A stretch of 64,000 bases of DNA from NCBI RefSeq assembly GCF_029626175.1, contig NZ_JARUBM010000002.1, positions 5,287,001-5,351,000 of the forward strand, in the 5' to 3' direction. This DNA is from Micromonospora sp. WMMD1082 (GTDB lineage: Bacteria; Actinomycetota; Actinomycetes; Mycobacteriales; Micromonosporaceae). Shown in pieces: positions 50,324 to 58,741 of the stretch. The translations under genes were made by a program, and so were the position numbers. The notes below the pieces were generated by a model that was not told the origin of the DNA, did not search any database, and worked only from the letters and a program-made list of their open reading frames with translations. Within the stretch, counting starts at the first letter, position 1. Every line of letters begins with the position of its first letter.

Positions 50324-51381
50324 GCCCGGTCTCGGTCTACCTCGTCGGGGTGGAGAGCCTGGCCAGTTGGTTCACCCACTTCGTCCAGTGGCGACCCGGC
50401 GATCGCCAGGTGCATCTGGGCGAGGGACCACGGGTCGGCGCCGAGACACTGCGGCGCGGCTTCGACGGCCTCAGCGCCGCGACCGCCGTCTTCCTCACCA
50501 GCCACGACACGCTGCTCCGTGACCGGCAACTCGCGGCCGGGCTGCGCGCCGCCGGCCACCGGGCCATCGTCCAGTCAGCCGGCGCGGCCACCCTCGGCAT
50601 CGACAAGGTGGCGATGAAGCGGTTCTTCGACCGGCACGGCATCCCCACGGCGCCCTGGCACTACCAGGGCGAGGGCACCCTCGCCGACGCCGACGGCGAC
50701 CCGCTGGTGGTGAAGGGCCGCAACAGCACCCAGAGCATCGGCATCCGGATGGCCACCGAGGTGTCGGCGTCCCCGCAGTGCTTCACCGAACGGTACGCCG
50801 ACGGCGTGGAGTACTCCGTCGTCGCCCACCGCACCGCCGGGCGCACCATCACGTTGCCCCCGGTCTGGAAGGGATCGACGTCGCCGATGCTGGTCCCGCC
50901 CTGGCGCCGGTTGCGGCTGTGCCCCGCACCGGGCATCACCCCCCACCTCGACGCCTGGTTGCGTGAGGTCACCGAGACGATCGCGCGGACCGCGGACGTC
51001 GACGGCTACCTGGAGGTGGAGTTCCTGGTCCAGGCCGACGGCGCCGGCCTCGTCCTGGAGATCAACCCGCGGATCTGCGGCACCCTGCGGATCGCCGCGC
51101 TGGCCGCCGACGTACCCGTCTTCTCACTGCACCACCTGCCGTCGTCGGCGGCGCTGCCGGCCCACCGGTACGCCGCCGAGGTGCCGTACACCGGCACACC
51201 GTTCAACAACCCGTCGCACCAGGTGTACGCCACCTCGCGGCTGACCGTCGCCGCGAAGGACCCGGCGACCGCCGTCACCGCGCTGCGCCGACACGCTGGC
51301 GACTCCGCACTGCTCTGCGACCCCTGGACCACCGGCAACGCGCCGGCCGTGCTCGGAGCCCGAGAGGAAACCCCGTTATGA
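50320..51381 (+). CDS. ATP-grasp ligase
   Basis: The 353-residue protein has an ATP-grasp core: MKRFFDRHGIPTAPW, PLVVKGRNSTQSIGIR (ATP-binding Lys), GVEYSVVAHR, then DGYLEVEFLVQADGAGLVLEINPRICG with the Mg-binding Glu and Asn. It belongs with carboxylate-amine ligases related to D-Ala-D-Ala ligase and biotin carboxylase, and would form an amide or peptide bond through an acyl phosphate. It is the second ATP-grasp unit in the cluster (the other is fused to the CysK-like enzyme at 43983). The N-terminal region (SLASWFTHFVQWRPGDRQVHLG) is unlike common ligases. The substrate is unknown. Confidence 0.85.
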   Translation: MSPVSVYLVGVESLASWFTHFVQWRPGDRQVHLGEGPRVGAETLRRGFDGLSAATAVFLTSHDTLLRDRQLAAGLRAAGHRAIVQSAGAATLGIDKVAMKRFFDRHGIPTAPWHYQGEGTLADADGDPLVVKGRNSTQSIGIRMATEVSASPQCFTERYADGVEYSVVAHRTAGRTITLPPVWKGSTSPMLVPPWRRLRLCPAPGITPHLDAWLREVTETIARTADVDGYLEVEFLVQADGAGLVLEINPRICGTLRIAALAADVPVFSLHHLPSSAALPAHRYAAEVPYTGTPFNNPSHQVYATSRLTVAAKDPATAVTALRRHAGDSALLCDPWTTGNAPAVLGAREETPL

Positions 51382-52688
51382 GCACCGAAACCGTTCACGA
51401 TGGGGCACCGTCGGATGACGGCGCTCCATCGCCATCGCTGAACCGTCACCGTGACTTCAACAAGCTCTGGCTCGGACAGGCGATCTCCGCCTTCGGCACC
51501 GAGATCACCACCCTGGCGTTGCCGCTCACCGCGATCCTCATCCTCGACGCGACCGCCACCCAGATCGGCATCATGTCGGCCCTGCGCGAGCTGGCCTTCC
51601 TCGGCCCGATGCTGCTCTTCGGCGTCCTGGTCGACCGGATGCGCCGGCGCCCGCTGATGATCGGTACCGACCTGGCCCGCGCTTTCGTGATCGGTCTCGT
51701 TCCGGTGCTGGCCTTCCTCGACTCGCTGACCATGACGGTGATGTACCTCGTCGCCTTCACGGTCGGGTGCCTGTCGGTCATCTTCGACCTGGCCTACCGC
51801 TCCTACCTGCCCAGCATCGTCTCGCGGGAGCAGCTGATGGCCGGCAACAGCCGGCTCCAGGCGACGGACTCGCTGTCCCAGATCGCCGGGCCCGGACTGG
51901 CCGGTCTGCTCGTGCAGGCGCTGCGCGCCCCGTTCGCGCTGGTCATCGACGCGATCTCGTTCCTGGCCTCGGCGATCGCCATCATGCTGGTGAAGACGCC
52001 GGAGCCGCCGGTCGAGCGGCCCGCCGAGGATATCGGACGCGGTTGGCGCGGCGTCTTCAGCGACATCGGCCATGGCCTGCGGGTCACCGTCCGGCACCCG
52101 GTGGTGCGGGCACTGGCCGGCAACAGCGCCACCTTCAACTTCTTCTCGGTGCTGATGCTCACCCTCTTCGTGCTCTACGCCACGCGCGAGTTCAACATCA
52201 GCCCGGCGGCACTCGGCCTCATCTTCGCCGCCTTCGGCGTCGGTGGGCTCATCGGCGCGCTCACCATGGGCCAGCTGCTCAAGGTGCTGGGCTACGGGCG
52301 GCTGCTGATCGTCGCCTACGTGCTGGCCGTCGTGCCGATCATGACCATTCCGCTGGTGGACGGTACGCCGACCATGGCCGCGATCCTCTTCGGCGTCATC
52401 CACTTCGTGGTCGGCTACGGCATCGTCTCCTCCAACATCGCCGAGATGACCATGCGGCAGATGGTGATCCCGCAGAACATCCTGGGGCGGGTCAACGCGA
52501 GCTTCCGGTTCCTCATCGGTGGCCTGGTACCGATCTCCGCGCTCGTGGCGGGCCTGCTCGGCGACGCCATCGGCCTGCGGGCGACGCTGTTCATCACCGC
52601 GGTGGGCATCCCGCTGTCGCTGCTCTGGCTGATCTTCTCGCCGATTCCGAAGCTGCGCACCGTGCAGGACGTGGAGGCGACCGCATGA
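51378..52688 (+). CDS. MFS transporter, probable peptide exporter
   Basis: The 436-residue protein has 12 predicted membrane helices with a cytoplasmic loop in the middle (KTPEPPVERPAEDIGRGW). The motif between helices 2 and 3 reads GVLVDRMRRRPLMIG, typical of the MFS_3 (enterobactin exporter EntS-like) group. Such transporters export the peptide product and give self-resistance. ATG at 51378 overlaps the ATP-grasp stop and its stop overlaps the methyltransferase start, so export is co-expressed with biosynthesis. Confidence 0.92.
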   Translation: MSTETVHDGAPSDDGAPSPSLNRHRDFNKLWLGQAISAFGTEITTLALPLTAILILDATATQIGIMSALRELAFLGPMLLFGVLVDRMRRRPLMIGTDLARAFVIGLVPVLAFLDSLTMTVMYLVAFTVGCLSVIFDLAYRSYLPSIVSREQLMAGNSRLQATDSLSQIAGPGLAGLLVQALRAPFALVIDAISFLASAIAIMLVKTPEPPVERPAEDIGRGWRGVFSDIGHGLRVTVRHPVVRALAGNSATFNFFSVLMLTLFVLYATREFNISPAALGLIFAAFGVGGLIGALTMGQLLKVLGYGRLLIVAYVLAVVPIMTIPLVDGTPTMAAILFGVIHFVVGYGIVSSNIAEMTMRQMVIPQNILGRVNASFRFLIGGLVPISALVAGLLGDAIGLRATLFITAVGIPLSLLWLIFSPIPKLRTVQDVEATA

Positions 52689-53323
52689 GCGGCGCGACGC
52701 TCGACGGCGGCTGCGACCGCGGCTACGAGATGAGCCCCTGCCTCTGGGGGCGTGATCCGGAACCGGTCGTCGAGAGCCTGGCCCAGCGCACCTCGCTGGA
52801 GGGCCTTCGGGTGTTGGACGCGGGCTGTGGTGAGGGACGCAACGCCGCGTACCTGGCCCGGCAGGGCGCGCTCGTCGACGCGACCGACATCTCCGAGCTG
52901 GCGCTGCGCAACGCCCGCCGGGCCTGGCCACACGAGCCGGGGATCACCTGGTCGGTGCGCGACGTCCTCACCCAACCGCTCCCGCCGGCCAGCTACGACG
53001 TCGTCGTCTTCGACAGCGTGGCGCACTGGCTCGCCGACGAGGCGGCCGTCGCCGAGGCGGTCACCGCCCTGCAACAGGCCACCCGGGTCGGTGGCTGGCA
53101 CGTCCTGTGCTCCTTCAACGACCGCGCACAGGAGCTGGCGAACCACGTCAACCCGCCGCGCTGCATCCTGCCGCACGGCACCCTCGTCGGTCACTACCTG
53201 AACCCGGACTGGGAACTGGCCGAGGTGCACGACGACGACGTCGTCTCCTCCCACGCGGACCAGCCCATCCCGCACCGGCACTCGGTCACCAGGCTCCTGG
53301 CCCGGCGGTGGGGGGCGGGGTGA
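52685..53323 (+). CDS. Class I SAM-dependent methyltransferase
   Basis: The 212-residue protein has a Rossmann SAM site LRVLDAGCGEGRNAAYLARQGA, acidic loop VDATDISELALRNARR and motif IV DVVVFDSVAHWL. It is closest in pattern to TehB-like and small-molecule N- or O-methyltransferases. It starts with ATGA overlap to the exporter gene and ends with GTGA overlap to the NRPS gene. Target could be the diaminobutyrate amine, a hydroxyl, or the final peptide. Confidence 0.85.
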   Translation: MSGATLDGGCDRGYEMSPCLWGRDPEPVVESLAQRTSLEGLRVLDAGCGEGRNAAYLARQGALVDATDISELALRNARRAWPHEPGITWSVRDVLTQPLPPASYDVVVFDSVAHWLADEAAVAEAVTALQQATRVGGWHVLCSFNDRAQELANHVNPPRCILPHGTLVGHYLNPDWELAEVHDDDVVSSHADQPIPHRHSVTRLLARRWGAG

Positions 53324-56300
53324 CCGACATCGAGACCGCCGCCGGCCGGCTCGCCCCGCTGTCGTTCCCGCAGGAGCAGCTCTGGCTCATGGAGAGCCTC
53401 GCGCCCGGCACCTACAACGAGGTCTGGGTGCTGCGCATCGAGGGCGACCTGCGCCTGCCGCTGCTCCAGCGCAGCCTCGACGTGGTCCTCGGCCGGCACG
53501 AGGTGCTGCGCTCCACCTTCGACACCGTCGACGGCGCACCGGTCTGTCGCATCCTGCCCGAACTCACCATCGACCTGGGTCAGCCGACGGACCTGTCGTA
53601 CGTGCCGGTGACCCTGCGCGACCGGATGGTGGCCGATCTCGCCGCGATGGTCGCGGACCCCCCGTACGACCTGCGCACGGGTCCGCTGGTCCGCGCGTCG
53701 CTGCTGCACCTGGACGACACCGAGCACGTGCTCGTGCTCGCCACCCACCACATCGTCGCCGACGGGTGGTCGCTGCGGGTGGTGCTGCACGAGCTGCTGG
53801 CCGCCTACGAGGCGTTCGCCGCCGGTCGGGTGCCCGACCTCCCGGCGCTGCCGCGCCAGTACCGGCACTTCGCCGAGGAACAGCGTCGGCTGCTCGACGA
53901 GCGGGAACTCGCCGACGAGCGACGGTACTGGCGCGACCAGCTCGACGGCGCCGTCCCGGTCCTCCACCTGCGTCCGGCCACCCTCCGCCCGCCGGTCAAG
54001 TCCCCGCGCGGGCGGCGGATCCAGGTCACCTTCCCAGCGGGTCTGGCCCGGTCGCTGTACCGGTACGCCACCGGCGGCCGCAGCACCCCCGCCGCGGTGC
54101 TGCTCGCCGCCTTCACCGCGGTCGTGCACCGCTACACCGGTCGTCAGGACCTGCTGATCGGCACGGCCAGCGCGGCCCGCCCGGACGAGCAGTGGGAGCC
54201 GCTGGTCGGCTTCTTCGCCGCGACGGTGCCGCTACGCCTGCGGCCCGCGCCCGAGCAGTCCTTCCACGAGCTGGTACGGCACGTGATGGAGGTCAGCCTC
54301 GACGCGCTCGACCACGACCGGCTGCCCTTCTCCCACCTGGTCGACCTGGTCCGACCCGACCGGGATCCGAGTTACCACCCGCTGGTACAGGTGGTCTTCT
54401 CGCACGTCGACGTCCGCGACGCCGAGCTGAGCGGCCACACCCTGCGCATCCGCTACGAACACGTGCCCCGCTCCCGCTCCCGCTTCGACCTGATCGTGGA
54501 AGCCCAGACCGGTCCGGGCAGCCTCGGCTTCTGGCTCGAGTTCGACGAGGCCCTGCTCCCCGAGCCGTTCGTCCGGGGCCTCTTCACCCACCTGCGGACC
54601 CTGCTGGCCGCGGCGATCGAGGCACCCCGGATGGCCATCACCGACCTGCCGATGCTGTCCGCGGCGGAACGGGCCGTGGCGATCGCCGAGGTTCCGCCGG
54701 CGGGTACCCCCGTTCCCGCGTCGGAGCAGGTGGTGCAGGGAATCGACACCCTCGCGCCACGCGGCGTGACCGGACGGATCGTGGCGATCGACCCGCAGCA
54801 CGTCCGGCTGGTCGTGGACCGGCTCATGCCGGTCCACGGTCAGATCCTCGCCGACACCGGTGACCTGGGCTTCGTGGACGAGCGGGGAGACATCGTACGG
54901 CTCGGCCGGCGTGACCGTCACCCGATGGTCAACGGTCTCACGGTGCCGCTGGACGACGTGGCCGCCACGCTCTCGGTGCACCCCGGCGTCCGTGCCGCGC
55001 AGGTCGCGTACGACGGCGCTCCGCCGGTGCTGCGGGCCCGGGTGACCCGCGCCGGGGACGCGGCGCCGACATCCGCGCAGCTGGCCGAGTTCCTCGCCAC
55101 CCGACTGCCCCGTTACGCGATTCCCACCGTGATCGAGATGGACCGCCCCGTCGACGGGAGCACCGACGGTGGTCGGCTCGCGGGCCAGGTGCGCGAGATC
55201 TGGCGACAGGTGATGGCCCAGGACGAGATCGGTGACGACGACGACTTCTTCGCCCTTGGCGGCCACTCCATCATGGCGGCGGAGCTGGCGTCGCGGCTGC
55301 GTACCGAGCTGGGCAGGCCGGTGTCGATCCGGTGGATCTTCGAGGCACCGACGGTGCGGTCCCTGGTCCGTCGGATCGAGCGGGAGGCCGTCCCGGGCGC
55401 GCTGCGGGCGGGCACGGCCGCCCGGCCCGGCGTCGTGCCGCCCGGGTCGGCAGCCGTCCCGGCCGGCGCCGCCGGCGCCCCGCTGACGGCGGCGCAGACC
55501 CAGATCTGGGTACTCGACCGGCTCGCGCCCGGTCGGGCGACCTATCACAGCCCGCTGCGCGTCGACATCACCGGCCCACTCGACCCGGCCGCGTTACGGC
55601 AGGCGTTCGCACGGGTGGTCGAAGGGCACGAGATGCTGCGCAGCGTGATCCGCTTCGTGGTGGACCGGCCGGTACAGGTACCGCAGCCGCACGGTCCGCA
55701 GCTGGCCGTCACCGACCTGAGTGCGCTGCCGCCGCAGGCCCGGGCCGCCGAGATCGACCGGCTCGCCGTGGCCCAGGCGCTGCGACCGTTCGACCTCGCC
55801 CGGGAGCCGGGCATCCGGGCGACCCTGATCGTGGCACCCGACCGGCGACACGTCCTGCTGCTGACGGTGCACCACATCGCCATGGACGGGGTGGGCTACC
55901 AGGCGTTCTGTCGGGACCTGAGCGCCTGCTACAACGCACTCGTCGCCGGGGACGTGGCACCGTCGCCGTCGCCCCGGTTGACCTGGCAGCAGTACGCCCG
56001 GTGGGAGGACGAGTGGCTCTCCGGCCCCGAACCGACCAGGCTGTGGGCGTACTGGGAGCGGACCCTGGCGGGGCTGCCGGTGCTGCCCCTGCCGACCCCG
56101 CTGCCGCGGCCGCCCCTGCCCACCTTCGACGGTGACCAGCTCGCCGTCCTGCTCGACCCGGAGCAGACCGGCACGGTGCTGCGGCTGGCCGCCACCCAGC
56201 GGGTCAGCCCGTTCGTCCTGGCCACCGCCGCCCTGGCGGCGCTGCTGCACCAGCTTGCCGGCAGCGACGACATCCCGATCGGCGCGGTGGGGGAGAACCG

Positions 56301-56778
56301 CCGCCTGCCCGGAGCACCGGGGCTGGTCGGATGCACGATCGCGACGCTGGTGTTGCGGGTGGACTGCGCGGGTGACCCGTCCTTCGCGGAGCTGCTGGCC
56401 CGGGTGCGGGACACCGTGCTCGACGCGTACGACCACCAGGGCCTGCCCTTCCCCCAGCTGGTACGGGCCGCCGCGATGCCGCGGCAACTGGATCGGCTGC
56501 CCCTGTTCCAGGTGGCGGTGGAGTGGCAGGAGCCCGACCGCAGCGGCTGGGACCTGGCCGGCTGCGCGGTCGACTGGCAGTTCACCCGGCTCGACACGGC
56601 CCGCAACGACCTGTACTTCACCGCCGCGGTCCGGGCCGATCGGCTGGAGCTCAGCGTCGAGTTCAACACCAACCTGTGGGATGCGGCGAGCGCACGCGGG
56701 TTGCTGGCCCGGTGGCGCGACCTGCTGCTGGCGGCGGCGCGGCGACCCGGGCAGCGACTGTCCGAACTCGCCGGCTGA
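53320..56778 (+). CDS. NRPS: C, relict A, T, C
   Basis: The 1,152-residue protein has C1 (HHIVADG at ~143), then only ~170 residues before the T domain (Ser650 in ALGGHSIMA). That short piece resembles just the C-terminal part of an A domain: TGDLGFVDERGDIVRLGRRDRH, then VPLDDVAATLSVHPGVRAAQV, with no ATP-binding loop or substrate pocket. A second intact C domain follows (HHIAMDG at ~851) and ends the protein, with no terminal T domain. It cannot activate its own substrate, so T650 must be charged in trans. The last C would pass the chain to a T domain on another protein, for example NRPS 5734 or NRPS 62230. GTG at 53320 overlaps the methyltransferase stop. The hairpin at 56794 ends the operon. 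Confidence 0.92.
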   Translation: MTDIETAAGRLAPLSFPQEQLWLMESLAPGTYNEVWVLRIEGDLRLPLLQRSLDVVLGRHEVLRSTFDTVDGAPVCRILPELTIDLGQPTDLSYVPVTLRDRMVADLAAMVADPPYDLRTGPLVRASLLHLDDTEHVLVLATHHIVADGWSLRVVLHELLAAYEAFAAGRVPDLPALPRQYRHFAEEQRRLLDERELADERRYWRDQLDGAVPVLHLRPATLRPPVKSPRGRRIQVTFPAGLARSLYRYATGGRSTPAAVLLAAFTAVVHRYTGRQDLLIGTASAARPDEQWEPLVGFFAATVPLRLRPAPEQSFHELVRHVMEVSLDALDHDRLPFSHLVDLVRPDRDPSYHPLVQVVFSHVDVRDAELSGHTLRIRYEHVPRSRSRFDLIVEAQTGPGSLGFWLEFDEALLPEPFVRGLFTHLRTLLAAAIEAPRMAITDLPMLSAAERAVAIAEVPPAGTPVPASEQVVQGIDTLAPRGVTGRIVAIDPQHVRLVVDRLMPVHGQILADTGDLGFVDERGDIVRLGRRDRHPMVNGLTVPLDDVAATLSVHPGVRAAQVAYDGAPPVLRARVTRAGDAAPTSAQLAEFLATRLPRYAIPTVIEMDRPVDGSTDGGRLAGQVREIWRQVMAQDEIGDDDDFFALGGHSIMAAELASRLRTELGRPVSIRWIFEAPTVRSLVRRIEREAVPGALRAGTAARPGVVPPGSAAVPAGAAGAPLTAAQTQIWVLDRLAPGRATYHSPLRVDITGPLDPAALRQAFARVVEGHEMLRSVIRFVVDRPVQVPQPHGPQLAVTDLSALPPQARAAEIDRLAVAQALRPFDLAREPGIRATLIVAPDRRHVLLLTVHHIAMDGVGYQAFCRDLSACYNALVAGDVAPSPSPRLTWQQYARWEDEWLSGPEPTRLWAYWERTLAGLPVLPLPTPLPRPPLPTFDGDQLAVLLDPEQTGTVLRLAATQRVSPFVLATAALAALLHQLAGSDDIPIGAVGENRRLPGAPGLVGCTIATLVLRVDCAGDPSFAELLARVRDTVLDAYDHQGLPFPQLVRAAAMPRQLDRLPLFQVAVEWQEPDRSGWDLAGCAVDWQFTRLDTARNDLYFTAAVRADRLELSVEFNTNLWDAASARGLLARWRDLLLAAARRPGQRLSELAG

Positions 56779-56793
56779 GCACGACGGACCGGA

Positions 56794-56828
56794 TGTCGGG
56801 GCCCTCGGCCGGTCCGAGGGCCCCGACA
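56794..56828. terminator. Strong bidirectional terminator
   Basis: TGTCGGGGCCCTCGG at 56794-56808 and CCGAGGGCCCCGACA at 56814-56828 form a perfect 15-base-pair stem with a five-base loop. It starts 16 bases after the NRPS stop and ends 10 bases before the stop of the leftward PyrF-like gene, so it serves both convergent transcripts. Confidence 0.85.
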
Positions 56829-56837
56829 CCGGCGCGC

Positions 56838-57695
56838 CTAGCGGTGCCGGGCGATCTCCTCCTGCCACCACCGGATCCCGGCGCGCAGCGCGGCCGGCAC
56901 GGGACCGTGCCGCAGCACCCCGGTCGTCACCGTCAGCATCGCCCGGTCGGTCGCGTCCCGGACCGGGGTGAGGACCTCCTCGGTGCGGCGGTCGGCCCGG
57001 CCCAACCCGGGAATCTCCAGGACGCTGTGCGGCAGGCGGCGAACCAACTGCACCGACTCGGGCAACCGGGCACCCACCACCGCCGCGGCCGGTCCGGGCT
57101 CCGGGGTACCGCAGTGCTCGGCATGCCAGGCGGTCAGCGCGTCCGCGATCGCCTCGGCGGTGCTGTGGCCATCGGGGGTACGGCTGCCCTGAACCTCCCC
57201 GGCACCGTGGTTCGACGTACGCACCAGCGTGAAGACGGCGGCACCACGGTCCTGTGCGATCCGCAGCAGCGGGTGCAGTGTCGCCGCGCCCATGAACGCG
57301 CAGGCGGTGACCGCGTCCCCGCCGAGTTGGCTCTGCGGTCCGAGGTAGAGGTCCGCGTAGGCGGCCATCGTGTCGTCGGCGTCGCCGATCTTGGCGTCCA
57401 GCAGCACGAGCGCGCCCCGCTCGTGTGCGCCGTCGCGGAAGCGGCGCAACGCGGCCATTCCGGCGGCACCGTGGCGCAGGTAGAACGGGGTCTGGATCTT
57501 GTAGCCGGCGACGGTGTCACCGGCCGCGTCCAGCAGCACGTCGCCGTAGCGGCGCACCGACTCCGTGCTGTCCGCCAGGCCCCATCGCTGCAGCCAGGCC
57601 GGTGACGGAGCGACCCCGAGGCAGAGGCCGCCCCGCTGGGCGCTCAGTGCCGACCACCTTCCGGCAAAGCTGGTTCCCGGTCGGGTCAGCGTCAT
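56838..57695 (-). CDS. Orotidine-5'-phosphate-decarboxylase-like protein
   Basis: The 285-residue protein matches the actinobacterial type-2 PyrF family (FAGRWSALSAQRG, LCLGVAPSPAWL, and VLLDAKIGDADDTMAAYA, which holds the catalytic Asp-Lys-Asp array). The usual active-site Lys-Arg pair reads Lys-Ile (AKIGD instead of AKRGD), and the phosphate-binding end is atypical. OMP decarboxylase makes UMP. A cluster copy could supply uridine nucleotide, protect from a pyrimidine-like product, or have a new decarboxylase or aldolase activity. ATG at 57695 overlaps the HAD gene stop. A housekeeping copy would normally lie with carA/carB/pyrD, which are not present. Confidence 0.8.
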   Translation of the reverse strand: MTLTRPGTSFAGRWSALSAQRGGLCLGVAPSPAWLQRWGLADSTESVRRYGDVLLDAAGDTVAGYKIQTPFYLRHGAAGMAALRRFRDGAHERGALVLLDAKIGDADDTMAAYADLYLGPQSQLGGDAVTACAFMGAATLHPLLRIAQDRGAAVFTLVRTSNHGAGEVQGSRTPDGHSTAEAIADALTAWHAEHCGTPEPGPAAAVVGARLPESVQLVRRLPHSVLEIPGLGRADRRTEEVLTPVRDATDRAMLTVTTGVLRHGPVPAALRAGIRWWQEEIARHR

Positions 57696-58414
57696 CGGGC
57701 TCCCTTCCGCACCGTCCGGGCAGGCAGCACCCGGCCGAGCTCGTCGAGTGTGGTGATGATGGGTACGTCGGCGTGCCCGTTCCCGGTCCGGTCCAGCCAC
57801 ACCCCGGTCAGTCCGGCGGCGATGGCGGCGCGGGCGTCGGAGTCGAGTCGGTCCCCGACGTAGACCGCTTCGGCTGGTGCGATGCCGAGACGGTCGCAGA
57901 CGGCGTGGAAGATCCGCGGATCCGGTTTCGCCACGCCGCCGACGTCGTCGCAGCAGACCAGGGTCTCCATCCGGTGCCGGATGCCGAGTGCGGTCAGCTT
58001 GCGGTCCTGGTAGGCCCGGTCGCTGTTGCTCATCGCGGCGAGCCGGAGCTCGGCACAGTCCAGGGTGTCGAGCGCGGGCAGTACGTCGGGGAACAGCACG
58101 AACGCCCGGTCGCAGTGCGCCAGGTACCGCGACACCCAGGCGTCCACCTCGGCCTCCTCGGGGCCCAGCGGGAACCCGGCTGTCGCGCAGAACTCCCGCG
58201 CCCGGCGCCGGCGTTGTTCCGTGAAGCTGTATTCGCCCCGTAGGTAGGCGTTGAAGTGGATGCGCTCCAGGTGCCGCCAGAGGGCGAGGTACCGGTCGGT
58301 GTCGGCGGTGCTGACCGGGGCGGTCGTGGCCAGATGGGCCAGCAGACCGCGGCCGGTCGCCCCGGAGAAGTCGACAAGGGTGTCGTCGATGTCGAAGACG
58401 ACGGCGCGGATCAC
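57692..58414 (-). CDS. HAD-family phosphatase
   Basis: The 240-residue protein has the HAD motifs VVFDIDDTLVDF (nucleophile Asp), Ser/Asn in LAAMSNSD, Lys in GVAKPDPRIF and the acidic motif VYVGDRLDSDARAA. A long helical cap of type C1 is present. The pattern resembles YjjG-like pyrimidine nucleotidases and phosphoglycolate phosphatases. It is coupled to the PyrF-like gene by stop-start overlap, so dephosphorylation of a UMP-type product is a logical but unproven idea. The GTG at 58414 overlaps the MbtH stop. Confidence 0.85.
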   Translation of the reverse strand: MIRAVVFDIDDTLVDFSGATGRGLLAHLATTAPVSTADTDRYLALWRHLERIHFNAYLRGEYSFTEQRRRRAREFCATAGFPLGPEEAEVDAWVSRYLAHCDRAFVLFPDVLPALDTLDCAELRLAAMSNSDRAYQDRKLTALGIRHRMETLVCCDDVGGVAKPDPRIFHAVCDRLGIAPAEAVYVGDRLDSDARAAIAAGLTGVWLDRTGNGHADVPIITTLDELGRVLPARTVRKGAR

Positions 58415-58629
58415 TGCGTCGACGGACGCGCCGCGAACTCGCGGAGGCTGCGCGGCCGCATGTCGGTCCAGACCTGCTCGATGTAGGCGAGGCACTCCTC
58501 GCGGCTGCCCCGCTTTCCCGCCTCGCGCCAGCCGTTGGGCAGGCTGCGCTCGGTTAACCAGAGGGAGAACTGCTCCTCGTCGTTGGAGACCACCACGTAC
58601 TCGGCGTCGTCGTCGTCCGCCAGGCTCAT
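58411..58629 (-). CDS. MbtH-like NRPS partner protein
   Basis: The 72-residue protein has the MbtH fingerprint: YVVVSNDEEQFSLWL near the N terminus, then PNGWREAGKRGSREECLAYIEQVWTD split over the conserved Trp positions. MbtH proteins bind A domains and are needed for their folding or activity. It is the only one in the window, so it likely serves several of the six complete A domains. ATG at 58629 is preceded by GAGG. The gene is divergent from the 58742 NRPS and shares its palindromic promoter. Confidence 0.95.
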   Translation of the reverse strand: MSLADDDDAEYVVVSNDEEQFSLWLTERSLPNGWREAGKRGSREECLAYIEQVWTDMRPRSLREFAARPSTQ

Positions 58630-58659
58630 AAGCCCTCCTCGGGTGTGCACTGCCCGGGA

Positions 58660-58719
58660 GCATAACTGTCGACAACTAGAGTCTCAATTCTTTCGACATA
58701 TCGCTGACTCTAGTTATGC
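58660..58719. promoter_or_regulatory. Nested palindromes in a divergent promoter
   Basis: AACTAGAGTC (58674-58683) and GACTCTAGTT (58706-58715) are perfect 10-base inverted repeats 22 bases apart. Outside and overlapping, GCATAACT (58660-58667) and AGTTATGC (58712-58719) are a second perfect pair. ACTAGAGTCA (reverse strand of 58705-58714) differs by one base from the ACTACAGTCA box. The site lies between MbtH (leftward) and the 58742 NRPS (rightward). Confidence 0.65.
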
Positions 58720-58741
58720 TTGGTGGTCCGAGGGGTTGGCC

